NCBI RefSeq assembly: GCF_003045775.1
Contig: NZ_PXNS01000010.1
Span: 62,001-126,000, forward strand
Origin: Halomonas litopenaei
Lineage (GTDB): Bacteria > Pseudomonadota > Gammaproteobacteria > Pseudomonadales > Halomonadaceae
Direction of reading: 5' to 3'
DNA: 64,000 bases
Below the pieces are notes generated by a model. It ran no database searches, was not told the DNA's origin, and saw only the letters and a program-made list of their open reading frames with translations. Made by a program: the position numbers and the translations under genes. Of the stretch, positions 1-8,471 are shown piece by piece. How positions within the stretch are numbered: position 1 is the stretch's first letter; each line of letters begins with the position of its first letter.

Positions 1-979
1 CAAGAGCCCGGACGAAGCCAAGGCCTTCGCCGAGCAGTGGCTGGGCAAGAACCTGGTGACCTTCCAGACCGACGAGAACGGTCAGCCGGTCGCCAAGATC
101 CTGGTCGAGAACTGCACCGACATCGCCAATGAGCTGTACCTTGGCGCGGTGGTCGACCGTGGCACCCAGCGTGTGGTCTTCATGGCTTCCACCGAAGGTG
201 GTGTCGAGATCGAGAAGGTCGCCGAAGAGACGCCCGAGAAGATCCTCAAGGCCGAGATCGACCCGCTGGTCGGCGCACAGCCCTACCAGGCGCGTGAGCT
301 GGCCTTCGCCCTCGGCCTGGAAGGCGCGCAGGTGAAGCAGTTCACCAAGATCTTCCTGGGTCTGTCCAAGATGTTCCACGACAAGGATCTGGCGCTTTTG
401 GAGATCAACCCGCTGGTGATCACCGACGAAGGCAATCTCCACTGCCTCGACGCCAAGATCAACCTGGACGGCAACGCCCTGTACCGTCACCCGGATCTGC
501 AGGAAATGCGTGACCCGTCCCAGGAAGACGAGCGTGAAGCCAACGCTGCCCAGTGGGACCTGAACTACGTCGCCCTGGAAGGCAACATCGGCTGCATGGT
601 CAACGGCGCTGGCCTGGCCATGGGCACCATGGACATCATCAAGCTCCACGGTGGCCAGCCGGCCAACTTCCTTGACGTCGGCGGCGGCGCCACCAAGGAG
701 CGCGTGGCTGAGGCGTTCAAGATCATCCTGTCCGACGACAGCGTGCAGGCCGTGCTGGTCAACATCTTCGGCGGTATCGTGCGCTGCGACATGATCGCTG
801 AAGGCATCATCGGTGCCGTCGAGCAGGTCGGCGTCAATGTGCCGGTCGTGGTGCGTCTGGAAGGTAACAACGCCGAGCTGGGTGCCGAGAAACTGGCCTC
901 CAGCGGTCTGAACATCATCGCTGCCAAGAGCCTCACCGATGCGGCTCAGCAGGTCGTCAAGGCAGCGGAGGGCAAGTAA
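1..979 (+). CDS. sucC: Succinyl-CoA synthetase (ADP-forming) beta subunit, 5'-truncated by window edge
   Basis: This is the ATP-grasp beta subunit of succinyl-CoA synthetase, which makes ATP from succinyl-CoA in the TCA cycle. The reading frame is already open at base 2 and runs to TAA at 977-979, so roughly the first 70 residues of a protein of about 388 lie outside the window. A GTG at 56 is an internal codon, not a start. Recognisable blocks are [29 protein letters not shown], the nucleotide-side [10 protein letters not shown], and a C-terminus ([13 protein letters not shown]) nearly matching E. coli SucC. The stop overlaps the sucD start (TAATG), which suggests translational coupling for an alpha/beta complex. 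Confidence 0.98.
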   Translation, partial: KSPDEAKAFAEQWLGKNLVTFQTDENGQPVAKILVENCTDIANELYLGAVVDRGTQRVVFMASTEGGVEIEKVAEETPEKILKAEIDPLVGAQPYQARELAFALGLEGAQVKQFTKIFLGLSKMFHDKDLALLEINPLVITDEGNLHCLDAKINLDGNALYRHPDLQEMRDPSQEDEREANAAQWDLNYVALEGNIGCMVNGAGLAMGTMDIIKLHGGQPANFLDVGGGATKERVAEAFKIILSDDSVQAVLVNIFGGIVRCDMIAEGIIGAVEQVGVNVPVVVRLEGNNAELGAEKLASSGLNIIAAKSLTDAAQQVVKAAEGK

Positions 980-1851
980 TGAGCATCCTGATCGACAAGA
1001 ACACCAAGGTCATCTGCCAGGGCTTCACTGGCGGACAGGGGACCTTCCACTCCGAACAGGCCATCGAGTACGGCACCCAGATGGTCGGCGGCGTGACCCC
1101 GGGCAAGGGCGGCCAGGAGCACCTGGGCCTGCCGGTGTTCAACACCGTCAAGGAAGCCGTCGAGCAGACCGGCGCCGAGGCCAGCGTGATCTACGTGCCT
1201 GCCCCGTTCTGCAAGGATTCCATCCTGGAAGCCGCCAACGCCGGCATCAAGCTGATCGTGTGCATCACTGAAGGCATCCCGACCCTCGACATGCTGGACG
1301 TCAAGGTCAAGTGCGATGAGCTGGGCGTGCGTCTGATCGGTCCGAACTGCCCCGGTGTCATCACCCCGGGCGAGACCAAGATCGGCATCATGCCGGGTCA
1401 CATCCACAAGCCGGGCAAGGTCGGTATCGTGTCGCGTTCCGGCACCCTGACCTACGAAGCGGTCAAGCAGACCACCGACCACGGCTTCGGCCAGTCCACC
1501 TGTGTGGGCATCGGCGGTGACCCGATCCCGGGCTCCAACTTCATCGACATCCTCGAGATGTTCGAGAAGGACCCGGCGACCGAGGCCATCGTCATGATCG
1601 GTGAGATCGGCGGTACCGCCGAGGAAGAGGCTGCTGCCTACATCAAGGAGCACGTCTCCAAGCCGGTGGTGTCCTACATCGCCGGTGTCACCGCTCCTCC
1701 CGGCAAGCGCATGGGCCACGCCGGCGCCATCATCGCCGGTGGCAAGGGCACCGCGGACGAGAAGTTCGCCGCCCTGGAAGCCGCGGGCGTCAAGACCGTG
1801 CGCTCCCTGGCCGAGATCGGCGACGCCCTGAAGGAAGCGACCGGCTGGTAA
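979..1851 (+). CDS. sucD: Succinyl-CoA synthetase alpha subunit
   Basis: This is the alpha subunit of succinyl-CoA synthetase: it binds CoA and carries the histidine phosphorylated during catalysis. It has 290 residues, the normal family length. The N-terminal Rossmann CoA-binding domain contains [15 protein letters not shown] and GGVTPGKGG. The active-site histidine is about residue 247, in [17 protein letters not shown]. The ATG at 979 shares one base with the sucC stop. A strong intrinsic terminator follows, so sucCD ends its transcription unit here. Confidence 0.98.
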   Translation: MSILIDKNTKVICQGFTGGQGTFHSEQAIEYGTQMVGGVTPGKGGQEHLGLPVFNTVKEAVEQTGAEASVIYVPAPFCKDSILEAANAGIKLIVCITEGIPTLDMLDVKVKCDELGVRLIGPNCPGVITPGETKIGIMPGHIHKPGKVGIVSRSGTLTYEAVKQTTDHGFGQSTCVGIGGDPIPGSNFIDILEMFEKDPATEAIVMIGEIGGTAEEEAAAYIKEHVSKPVVSYIAGVTAPPGKRMGHAGAIIAGGKGTADEKFAALEAAGVKTVRSLAEIGDALKEATGW

Positions 1852-1882
1852 GCGGTCCTACCGTCAGAATAAGCGTCAGAAT

Positions 1883-1909
1883 AAAGGCCACCTCCGGGTG
1901 GCCTTTTTT
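1883..1909 (+). terminator. Rho-independent terminator after sucCD
   Basis: A 7-bp GC-rich stem (GGCCACC/GGTGGCC, extended by AAA/TTT) with a TCCG loop is followed by six T residues. It lies 32 bp after the sucD stop and faces the convergent minus-strand gene beyond. Confidence 0.95.
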
Positions 1910-1972
1910 GTGGCTGGAACTCCACCAGATGCGACGAAGGGGCGGGTCGAAGGGGGAAGTACGCGGAAGGCG

Positions 1973-3034
1973 TTAGGGACGAGGCGACGATTGATTGGCC
2001 CGCGTGCGCCACCAGCCGACCACCTGTGCCACGAACACCGGCGCGCCCGCCACCAGATAGAGGTGGTAGCTGACCAGGCGCCAGACGATCACCGCCGCCG
2101 CGGCCTGCTCTCGGGCCATCAGCGGCAGCAGCAGGGCGCCTACGCTGACCTCCGCGGCGCCGGCGCCGCCCGGCAGCACGCTCAACTGGCTGGCGGCCAT
2201 GGCCAGCATCTGCACTAGAAAGGTCCAGGCCCAGTCGGCGCCGCCGCCCACCCCCAGCACCGCCAGATACAGGAGGCTATAGCGCGCAAGCCAGTGCAGG
2301 CAGCACAGCGCGAAGATCGCCATCAGCACGCCCTTGGGCAGCGCAAGCGTACTCGCCAGGGTCCGGCGACAGCGCAGCAGGCGTCGGGTCATCCAGCGCC
2401 TGGGCCCCGAGCCGACAAAGGGAGGGGGAGAGACATGGCGCAGCAGCCAGGGTAGCCACACGATCACCACCGCAAACACCACAAGCGCCAGCAGCAGCGC
2501 CGCCAGGGAGGCCTCGACCAGGGTCTGGTGAGGCCAGCTGGCCAGTCCGCTCATCGACAGCGACACCAGTACGCCCAGCATCAGGCTGAAGAACAGCATG
2601 TCGGCGAGCTGATCGACCAGAAAGATGGCCGAGGCCTGGGCCGGCGGATAGCCCCGGCGTGCCAGCAGCCACAGCAGGGTGGCGACGCCTCCGCCCCCGG
2701 CCGGGGTGGCACATAGCGCGAACTTCGACGACATCTCGATCGCCAGGGCACCGCCCTGACCGAGGCGGCCGGCTCGTCCGTCGAGCATCAGCCGCAGGCG
2801 CGCCGCGTTGAGGTTCCAGCAGATCACCGCCAGGGCTACCATCAGCGCCAGCAGGGGCAGCGGGAAGGCGATAACCGCAGTGAAGGTGCCGGCGCCCCCC
2901 AGCCACCACGGCAGCAGCAGGGTGATGGCCAGGGTCAGGATCAGCAGGGCGGCCTTCCACCACAGGCGTGATTGCATCCCGGCAGGGGCACGCAGGCGCC
3001 TGTCCAGCGATGGTGTTGGCCCAAACCTAGCCAT
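1973..3034 (-). CDS. UPF0104/LPG-synthase-TM-type integral membrane protein
   Basis: This is a 353-residue polytopic inner-membrane protein with about eight hydrophobic segments. It resembles the YbhN/UPF0104 family, which shares the membrane half of lysylphosphatidylglycerol synthase (MprF flippase-like domain). Family-like features are the conserved SSKFALCATPAGGGGVATLL segment near residues 100-125 and a late QLSVLPGGAGAAEVSVGALL segment. There is no catalytic aminoacyl-transferase domain, so it is not a complete MprF. Its start overlaps the upstream glycosyltransferase stop by 8 bp, implying coexpression. A role in handling or flipping a glycosylated lipid is an inference from that pairing. 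Confidence 0.8.
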   Translation of the reverse strand: MARFGPTPSLDRRLRAPAGMQSRLWWKAALLILTLAITLLLPWWLGGAGTFTAVIAFPLPLLALMVALAVICWNLNAARLRLMLDGRAGRLGQGGALAIEMSSKFALCATPAGGGGVATLLWLLARRGYPPAQASAIFLVDQLADMLFFSLMLGVLVSLSMSGLASWPHQTLVEASLAALLLALVVFAVVIVWLPWLLRHVSPPPFVGSGPRRWMTRRLLRCRRTLASTLALPKGVLMAIFALCCLHWLARYSLLYLAVLGVGGGADWAWTFLVQMLAMAASQLSVLPGGAGAAEVSVGALLLPLMAREQAAAAVIVWRLVSYHLYLVAGAPVFVAQVVGWWRTRANQSSPRP

Positions 3035-4175
3035 GGCGCCGATCGCGCGGGCAGACCGGATCGATGACGGCTTCGTAATGGTTGAGCAGCGAAATCATCA
3101 CCTTGTCCCAGTCGAACTGGCGCTCGACGAAGCGCCGAGCGTGGCGCCCGGCCGATTGCGGATCATTGGCGAACAGCGCCTCGGTGGCCTCGGCCATGGC
3201 GGCTGCCGAATGTGGCTGACATAGCACGCCGCCGCCCAATGGCACGTTCTCGATCAGCGCACCGGCCCTGGCGCCGATCACCGGGATGCCGCTGGCCATG
3301 GCTTCCTGGGCGATCAGCCCGAAGGTCTCGCGGGTGCCCGCGTGCAGCAGGGCATCACTGGAGGCGAGCGCACGGGCGACCTCATGCACGCCGACGCAGC
3401 GATTGATGACGCTGACGTTGGCGGGCACCTCGGTGGGCATGCCGGGGCCCATCAACAGCAGGTGGTAGGGAGGCCCAAGGCGCCTGGCGGTGTCCAGCAA
3501 CACCTCGATGTTCTTCTCTCGTGAGTAGCGCCCGACGAACACCAATAGACGGCTGTCGTTGCCGAGCCCCAGCTTGCGCCTGAGCTCGGGATCGCGCCTG
3601 TCCGGGTGAAAGGTCGCCAGATCGACGCCAAGGGGCTGCACCCGCACCCGTTTGACGCCCCAGGACGTCAGACGGTCGGCCATCGCCTGGCAGGGCGCCA
3701 GTACGCTGTCGAAGCGGCGGTAAAGGTCGACCACGTAGCGCTCCAGCCGTCGCTGCACCATCGGCCCGAAGCGATCCCCCATCAACCGAGGAAGGTCCGA
3801 GTGGTAGAAGCCCACCACCGGCACGCCGAGACGCTGGCCGGCGTCCAGTGCCGCCCAGGCGGTGACGTAGGGGTCGCCGGCTTCGATCAGATCCGGCGAT
3901 AGCTCCACCAGGGCGTCGCGCCAGGGCCGGCGGCGCAGCGGAAAGCGGTAGCTCTGGCCCAGCGGGATGCGCAGTGCAGGCAACTGGTGATGGTCGCCGA
4001 GGCTGTCTCGCTCGGCCCCCGGCACCAGCAGACTGGTGCGCAACTGCGGGAAGCGCGAAAACACCCGGTGTTTGGCTTGAAGGTAGGTGCGTACGCCGCC
4101 GCTGGCGGGGGCGTGAAACATGGTGACGTCGGCGAGATGCAAAAGGGGCCTCCATGGCGAGCGCGTCATTGCCAT
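3027..4175 (-). CDS. Family GT4 glycosyltransferase (MgtA/mannosyltransferase-like)
   Basis: This 382-residue GT-B glycosyltransferase shows an N-terminal glycine-rich acceptor loop (FHAPASGGVRTYLQAK, about residues 20-35). A C-terminal nucleotide-sugar domain starts at VFVGRYSREKN (about 212-222). The E-x7-E motif is ETFGLIAQE, E283 and E291. It resembles enzymes annotated as GDP-mannose-dependent alpha-mannosyltransferase or glycolipid glycosyltransferases. Donor and acceptor cannot be read from sequence. The second Met (MTRS) is an alternative start, and neither has a strong ribosome binding site. It is translationally coupled to the downstream UPF0104-type membrane protein. Confidence 0.85.
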   Translation of the reverse strand: MAMTRSPWRPLLHLADVTMFHAPASGGVRTYLQAKHRVFSRFPQLRTSLLVPGAERDSLGDHHQLPALRIPLGQSYRFPLRRRPWRDALVELSPDLIEAGDPYVTAWAALDAGQRLGVPVVGFYHSDLPRLMGDRFGPMVQRRLERYVVDLYRRFDSVLAPCQAMADRLTSWGVKRVRVQPLGVDLATFHPDRRDPELRRKLGLGNDSRLLVFVGRYSREKNIEVLLDTARRLGPPYHLLLMGPGMPTEVPANVSVINRCVGVHEVARALASSDALLHAGTRETFGLIAQEAMASGIPVIGARAGALIENVPLGGGVLCQPHSAAAMAEATEALFANDPQSAGRHARRFVERQFDWDKVMISLLNHYEAVIDPVCPRDRRHG

Positions 4176-4247
4176 GAGCCTACGAGGGAAATAAGTCAGT
4201 TCAGCGACAGGGAAAGGTGCCTGGAAGAATCGCCCGGGCGGAGAACG

Positions 4248-4276
4248 AAAAACGGCGACCCGAAGGTCGCCGTTTT
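4248..4276 (-). terminator. Bidirectional intrinsic terminator after rnb
   Basis: A 9-bp stem (AACGGCGACC/GGTCGCCGTT, flanked by further A/T pairs) with a CGAA-type tetraloop has T-rich tracts on both strands. It lies 56 bp past the rnb stop on the minus strand and is upstream of the glycosyltransferase start. Confidence 0.9.
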
Positions 4277-4331
4277 CTGTACTTCCAGGTCGATAGCGGT
4301 GTTACCGCCGCGACCGAGCAGGAAGGATCGC

Positions 4332-6278
4332 TCAGGCGGCGGGCTGGGCCACCAGTGAGCGGGTCTCTTCCTTGGCTTCGGTCAGGGCGACGCGTACCGC
4401 GTCGCCGAGCTTGAAGCGCTCCTCGCCCTCGATCTGGATGCGGCCTTCCTTGTCGTCGACCACCACCTTGTCGCGATCTGCGTGCATCAGCGGTGCCGGC
4501 ACGAAGGCGGTGGCGCCGTTGGCGGTCAGGCGCACCCGCATGCCGCCGCGGTTGATGGCGATGATCTCGGCATCGAACACGTCCTGCTGCTTGGCCGCCG
4601 GGGTCAGGTAGCGCACGTAGAGCCAGTCCTTGACGTCGCGCTCGGCCAGGCGGTTGAGGCGACGACGCTCGGTGAGCTGCTCTGTCAACTCGACGCTGGC
4701 CTCCTTCGGCGCCTGCTCGCCCTTGAGCACACGCTTGATCAGGCGGTGGTTGACCATGTCGCCGTACTTGCGGATCGGCGAGGTCCAGGTGGCGTAGGCG
4801 GCCAGTCCCAGGCCAAAGTGCGGGCCCGGCTGGGCGGACATGGCGGTAAAGCCCTGGAACTTGCGCAGGCGGGCGTCGAGCCAGGCATCGTCGCGGCTTT
4901 CCAGCGCACGCTTGAGCTCCTTGTAGCGCGACAGGTCGGTCAGCGCCTCACGCTCGACGGCGATGTCCTGGGTCGCCAGGAAGCTCTGGGCGGCCTCGGC
5001 CTTGTCGTCCTCGAAGGCACGATGGACGTTGAAGATGCCGTGACCGACCTTGTCGGCCAGCAGCGCCGCACAGCAGGCATTGGCGGCGATCATCGACTCT
5101 TCGATCATGCGGTTGGCGATGCGCCGCTCTTCGGTGCGGATCGCCAGCACGTTGCCGGCCTCGTCCAGGTCGAAGACATAGTCGGGACGGTCCTTGAACA
5201 CCAGGGCGTGCTCCTGACGCCAGGCGGTGCGTGCCTCGGTCAGATCGCGGAGAGCCTTGAGCTGTTCACCGATGGTGTCGTCGGGTACCCAGTCGCCCTG
5301 GCCCTCGAGCCAGTCAGAGACGTTGTCGTAGACCAGGCGAGCCTGTGAACGCGCGGTGGCAGCGAAGAACTGATAGTCACCGAGGCTGCCATCGGCGTTG
5401 ACGTCCAGGCGACAGGCCAGCACCGGGCGCTCCTGGCCCTCGTGCAGCGAGCACAGATCGTCGGCCAGCTGCTCGGGCAGCATGGTGACGTTCTGGCCCG
5501 GCAGGTAGACGGTGAAGGCGCGGGTGCGGGCCTCGAGGTCGGCGGCGTGGCCTTCCTCGACGTAGGCGGTAGGGTCGGCGATGGCCACCGACAGGCGCCA
5601 GCCGCCGTCCTCGCGGACCTCGACGCGCAAGGCGTCGTCCATGTCCCGGGTCTTCTCGCCATCGATGGTGAAGAAGGGCTCGGCGGTCAGGTCCTCTCGC
5701 TCCAGGCCCTCGTCGCGCAGCGGCCAGTCGTTGCCGGCGTCGGGGCATTCCTGCTCGAGGGCGTGGCGGGCCAGGGTGACGCGCCAGGGTACTGCGGGAT
5801 CATCGGTCTTGGCCACCAGCTCGTCGATCTGGGTAAAGAAGGCGCGATCGTCGGGCTTGAGCGGGTGGCGCACCAGACGTGCCACTACCCAGTCGCCGTC
5901 ACCGATGGCGTCTTCCTCGAGGCTGCGCTTGATGCGTGCCTTCATGGCGGTCTTGATCGACGGGTGATCAGGCACCACCGCCAGGCGTCCATCACGCTTC
6001 TGCACCCGGGCAACGAAGCGCTGCATGTTGCTCTCGATCAGGGTGTCGGGTTCCACCGACTTGCGCTCGCCTTCCTCGTGCAGCACTGCCTCGACGCGGT
6101 CGCCGTGCAGCACCTTCTTCATGGCGGGGGGCGGCACGAAATAGGACGCACCGTCCTCGCACTCGAGGAAGCCGAAGCCCTTTTCGGTGGCTTTGATGAC
6201 ACCCGTGACGCGGGGGGTGTTATCGCGGATCTGTTGCTTGAGCTGAGCCAGCAAGGCGTTGTTCTGCAGCATGGTCAC
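4332..6278 (-). CDS. rnb: Exoribonuclease II (RNase II)
   Basis: This is a processive 3'-5' exoribonuclease that degrades unstructured RNA. Its 648 residues are very close to E. coli RNase II (644) and shorter than RNase R, and similarity runs end to end. Order: N-terminal cold-shock domains (ATEKGFGFLECEDGASYFVPP, from about residue 30), the RNB catalytic domain, and a C-terminal S1 domain (IINRGGMRVRLTANGATAFVPAP). The acidic metal site is visible as TIDG...RDMDDAL (D206, D212, D214, D215). The lid and RNA-path segment HFGLGLAAYATWTSPIRKYGDM is intact. It is monocistronic, with its own terminator, and divergent from the nag operon. Confidence 0.96.
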   Translation of the reverse strand: MTMLQNNALLAQLKQQIRDNTPRVTGVIKATEKGFGFLECEDGASYFVPPPAMKKVLHGDRVEAVLHEEGERKSVEPDTLIESNMQRFVARVQKRDGRLAVVPDHPSIKTAMKARIKRSLEEDAIGDGDWVVARLVRHPLKPDDRAFFTQIDELVAKTDDPAVPWRVTLARHALEQECPDAGNDWPLRDEGLEREDLTAEPFFTIDGEKTRDMDDALRVEVREDGGWRLSVAIADPTAYVEEGHAADLEARTRAFTVYLPGQNVTMLPEQLADDLCSLHEGQERPVLACRLDVNADGSLGDYQFFAATARSQARLVYDNVSDWLEGQGDWVPDDTIGEQLKALRDLTEARTAWRQEHALVFKDRPDYVFDLDEAGNVLAIRTEERRIANRMIEESMIAANACCAALLADKVGHGIFNVHRAFEDDKAEAAQSFLATQDIAVEREALTDLSRYKELKRALESRDDAWLDARLRKFQGFTAMSAQPGPHFGLGLAAYATWTSPIRKYGDMVNHRLIKRVLKGEQAPKEASVELTEQLTERRRLNRLAERDVKDWLYVRYLTPAAKQQDVFDAEIIAINRGGMRVRLTANGATAFVPAPLMHADRDKVVVDDKEGRIQIEGEERFKLGDAVRVALTEAKEETRSLVAQPAA

Positions 6279-6512
6279 GATCGAGTGGCGGGAATAAGGG
6301 GGCCACTATACGGATTGTTGCAGCCCCGGCCAAACCCCGTGGAGCCCGAGGCCACAAATCAAGGGGTTGGAAACGGTATCCGGCAAAATTTCACCGCTTC
6401 CTGCGCGGCATCCTTGCTACGCCTCCTTTCGCTCCCGTGGGAATACCTCGGTAGAGGAGTTGAGGGGGGCGTGTGGGTCGCCGTGAAATGCACAGTCAGG
6501 GTTCGACCAATG

Positions 6513-6563
6513 TGGTATTAGATTGGTATTCAATTGGTCTCTATGTGGAGCTATAGTGGTTAT
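6513..6563 (+). promoter_or_regulatory. Phased operator array in front of the nag operon (NagQ-box type)
   Basis: Seven-base half-sites begin at 6513 (TGGTATT), 6524 (TGGTATT), 6535 (TGGTCTC), 6546 (TGGAGCT) and 6557 (TGGTTAT). Each is separated by four bases, so the period is exactly 11 bp. The first two match the TGGTATT-N4-TGGTATT direct repeat that I recall as the binding box of the GntR regulator NagQ in Xanthomonas. The last three decay but keep TGG in phase. An outer inverted pair GACCAAT (6505-6511) and ATTGGTC (6533-6539) is also present. The array ends 27 bp before the GntR start codon and probably mediates autorepression and GlcNAc induction. Confidence 0.75.
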
Positions 6564-6590
6564 CACCAAGCTCCCAGGGACCACGCCGCC

Positions 6591-7325
6591 ATGGATTCAC
6601 GATTCGAGCACCTGCACCTCGACGCCTCGCTTGCCACGCCGCTGTACCGCCAGCTGGCCAACGGCCTGGAGGCGGCCATCCGCAGTGGCAGCTGGCGCGC
6701 CGGAGAGGCGCTGCCGTCGGAACGCAACCTGGCCGAGGCGTTGGCGGTGTCACGCATCACGGCGCGCAAGGCCCTCGACCAGCTGGAGGAAAGCGGCCTG
6801 ATCCGACGCGACCGCGGCTCCGGCACCTTTATTCGCCCCAGCATGGATCAGCCGCTGACCCGGCTGGCGAGTTTCAGCGACATGCTGATCCAGCGGGGGT
6901 TTTCGCCGCGCTCCGAGTGGCTGAGACGCGAGCGCTGCCAGCCGAGCTCCGAGGAGAATCTGCGCCTGGGATTGTCGAGCAATGCCCAGGTGTCGCGACT
7001 CAAGCGTCTGCGTCTGGCCGATGACGTGGTGATGGCGGTGGAGGAGAGCTGCCTGCCGGTCACGGTGCTGCCGGACCCCATGGCGGTCGACGTCTCGCTG
7101 TATCAATGGCTCGAGCAGGCTGGTCGCCCCATCGTGCGTGCCCGTCAGCAGGTCACCGCGGTCAATGCCGACGCCGAACTCGCCGGGCTTGCCCAGGTGG
7201 CCGAAGGCCAGGCTCTGCTCAAGGTGACGCGGCTGGGCTACCTGGCCGACGACACCCCGGCGGAGCTGACCATCACCTACTGCCGTACCGACTACTACGA
7301 CTTCACCGTCGAACTCGCCCGCTAG
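6591..7325 (+). CDS. GntR/HutC-family transcriptional regulator of GlcNAc use
   Basis: This is a 244-residue repressor-type regulator. It has an N-terminal winged helix-turn-helix (LPSERNLAEALAVSRITARKALDQL) and wing (GLIRRDRGSGTFI), followed by a UTRA ligand domain typical of sensors of GlcN6P or GlcNAc6P. The ATG at 6591 is chosen because AGGGA at 6576-6580 is well placed. Upstream Met codons would run through the operator repeats. It is the first gene of the nag operon, 9 bp ahead of nagA. It is the functional equivalent of NagQ/NagR/DasR, inferred from family and context. Confidence 0.9.
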   Translation: MDSRFEHLHLDASLATPLYRQLANGLEAAIRSGSWRAGEALPSERNLAEALAVSRITARKALDQLEESGLIRRDRGSGTFIRPSMDQPLTRLASFSDMLIQRGFSPRSEWLRRERCQPSSEENLRLGLSSNAQVSRLKRLRLADDVVMAVEESCLPVTVLPDPMAVDVSLYQWLEQAGRPIVRARQQVTAVNADAELAGLAQVAEGQALLKVTRLGYLADDTPAELTITYCRTDYYDFTVELAR

Positions 7326-7334
7326 GAGACCGCC

Positions 7335-8471
7335 ATGAGTACCGCTCCCACCCGCCTTGCCGGTAACGTGCTGACCCCCGAGGGCTGGCGCCTGGGTGAG
7401 ATTCGGCTGGAACAGGGCCGGATCGCCGCCATCGAGGGCTCCCCCGTGGACCCCTCTACCAATGATGCCCCTCGGCTGATACCCGGCTTCGTCGACCTGC
7501 ACGTGCATGGTGGTGGCGGAGCCGACGCCATGGAGGGGCGCGAGGCCGTCTCGACCCTCGCCCGCACTCACCTGCGGTTTGGCACCACCAGCCTGCTGGC
7601 GACCACCATGACCGCGCGCCCGGAAGAGGTGCGTGCGGTGCTGGGCGAGATCTCAGGCTATATGGAAGCCCCGGACCCCGCGGCTTCCCGGGTGCTCGGC
7701 GTACACCTCGAAGGGCCCTTCATCAATCCTGGCAAGCTCGGCGCCCAGCCGGCCCACGCCCAGGTCGCCAGCGTCGCCGAAATGGATGAACTGATGGCGT
7801 TGGCGCCCATCCTGCTGATCACCCTGGCACCGGAAATCAGCGGGCATGGCGAGGTGATCCGTCACCTCACCGACAAGGGCGTGCGCGTCCAGCTGGGCCA
7901 TACCCTGGGCAGCTACGAAGAAGGTGTCGAGGCGCTGTCCCACGGCGCCTGCGGCTTTACCCACCTGTTCAACGCCATGACCGCGCTGCACCACCGCAAG
8001 CCGGGCATGGTCGGGGCGGCGCTGGCCCACGCCGAGTACGCCGAGATCATTCCCGATCTGCTGCATGTACATCCCGGCGCCATTCGCACCGCGCTGCGCT
8101 GCATTCCGCGGCTCTATGCGGTGACCGATTCCACCGCGGCGGCTGGCATGCCCGACGGCGACTACCGCCTGGGCGAGCAGAAGGTGACCAAGTGCCTGGG
8201 CGGCGTGCGTCTGGCCGACGGCACCCTGGCCGGCAGCACCCTGACCATGGATCAGGCGCTGCGCAACTTCGTCAGTGTCGGGCTCAGCCTGGCCGAGGCC
8301 TCGGATCGGCTGTCGCGCTTTCCCGCGGACTTCCTCGGGCGCCGTGACATCGGTCGCCTGGAGGCCGGGGCCCGCGCCGACATCGTGACCCTCGACCCCG
8401 AACTCACCCTTACCTCTGTCCATCTGGACGGTCGTCTTGTCTCTGGAGAACCCCATGTCACTCATGCTTGA
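7335..8471 (+). CDS. nagA: N-acetylglucosamine-6-phosphate deacetylase
   Basis: This enzyme hydrolyses GlcNAc-6-P to GlcN-6-P and acetate, the first cytosolic step after PTS uptake. Its 378 residues form an amidohydrolase TIM barrel. Metal and substrate residues are visible: VDLHVHGGGG (H56, H58), HLEGPFIN (E126), VQLGHT (H189), THLFNAM, HPGAIRTA, and the catalytic aspartate in VTDSTAAAGMPDG. The start is 9 bp after the regulator stop, with AGGAG at 7324-7328. Its 3' end overlaps the next gene by 17 bp, indicating tight coupling. Confidence 0.96.
   Translation: MSTAPTRLAGNVLTPEGWRLGEIRLEQGRIAAIEGSPVDPSTNDAPRLIPGFVDLHVHGGGGADAMEGREAVSTLARTHLRFGTTSLLATTMTARPEEVRAVLGEISGYMEAPDPAASRVLGVHLEGPFINPGKLGAQPAHAQVASVAEMDELMALAPILLITLAPEISGHGEVIRHLTDKGVRVQLGHTLGSYEEGVEALSHGACGFTHLFNAMTALHHRKPGMVGAALAHAEYAEIIPDLLHVHPGAIRTALRCIPRLYAVTDSTAAAGMPDGDYRLGEQKVTKCLGGVRLADGTLAGSTLTMDQALRNFVSVGLSLAEASDRLSRFPADFLGRRDIGRLEAGARADIVTLDPELTLTSVHLDGRLVSGEPHVTHA

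Noticed and set aside
5442..6521. 359-aa plus-strand reading frame
   Set aside because: It is antisense to rnb and runs into the nag promoter. It has no recognisable domain.
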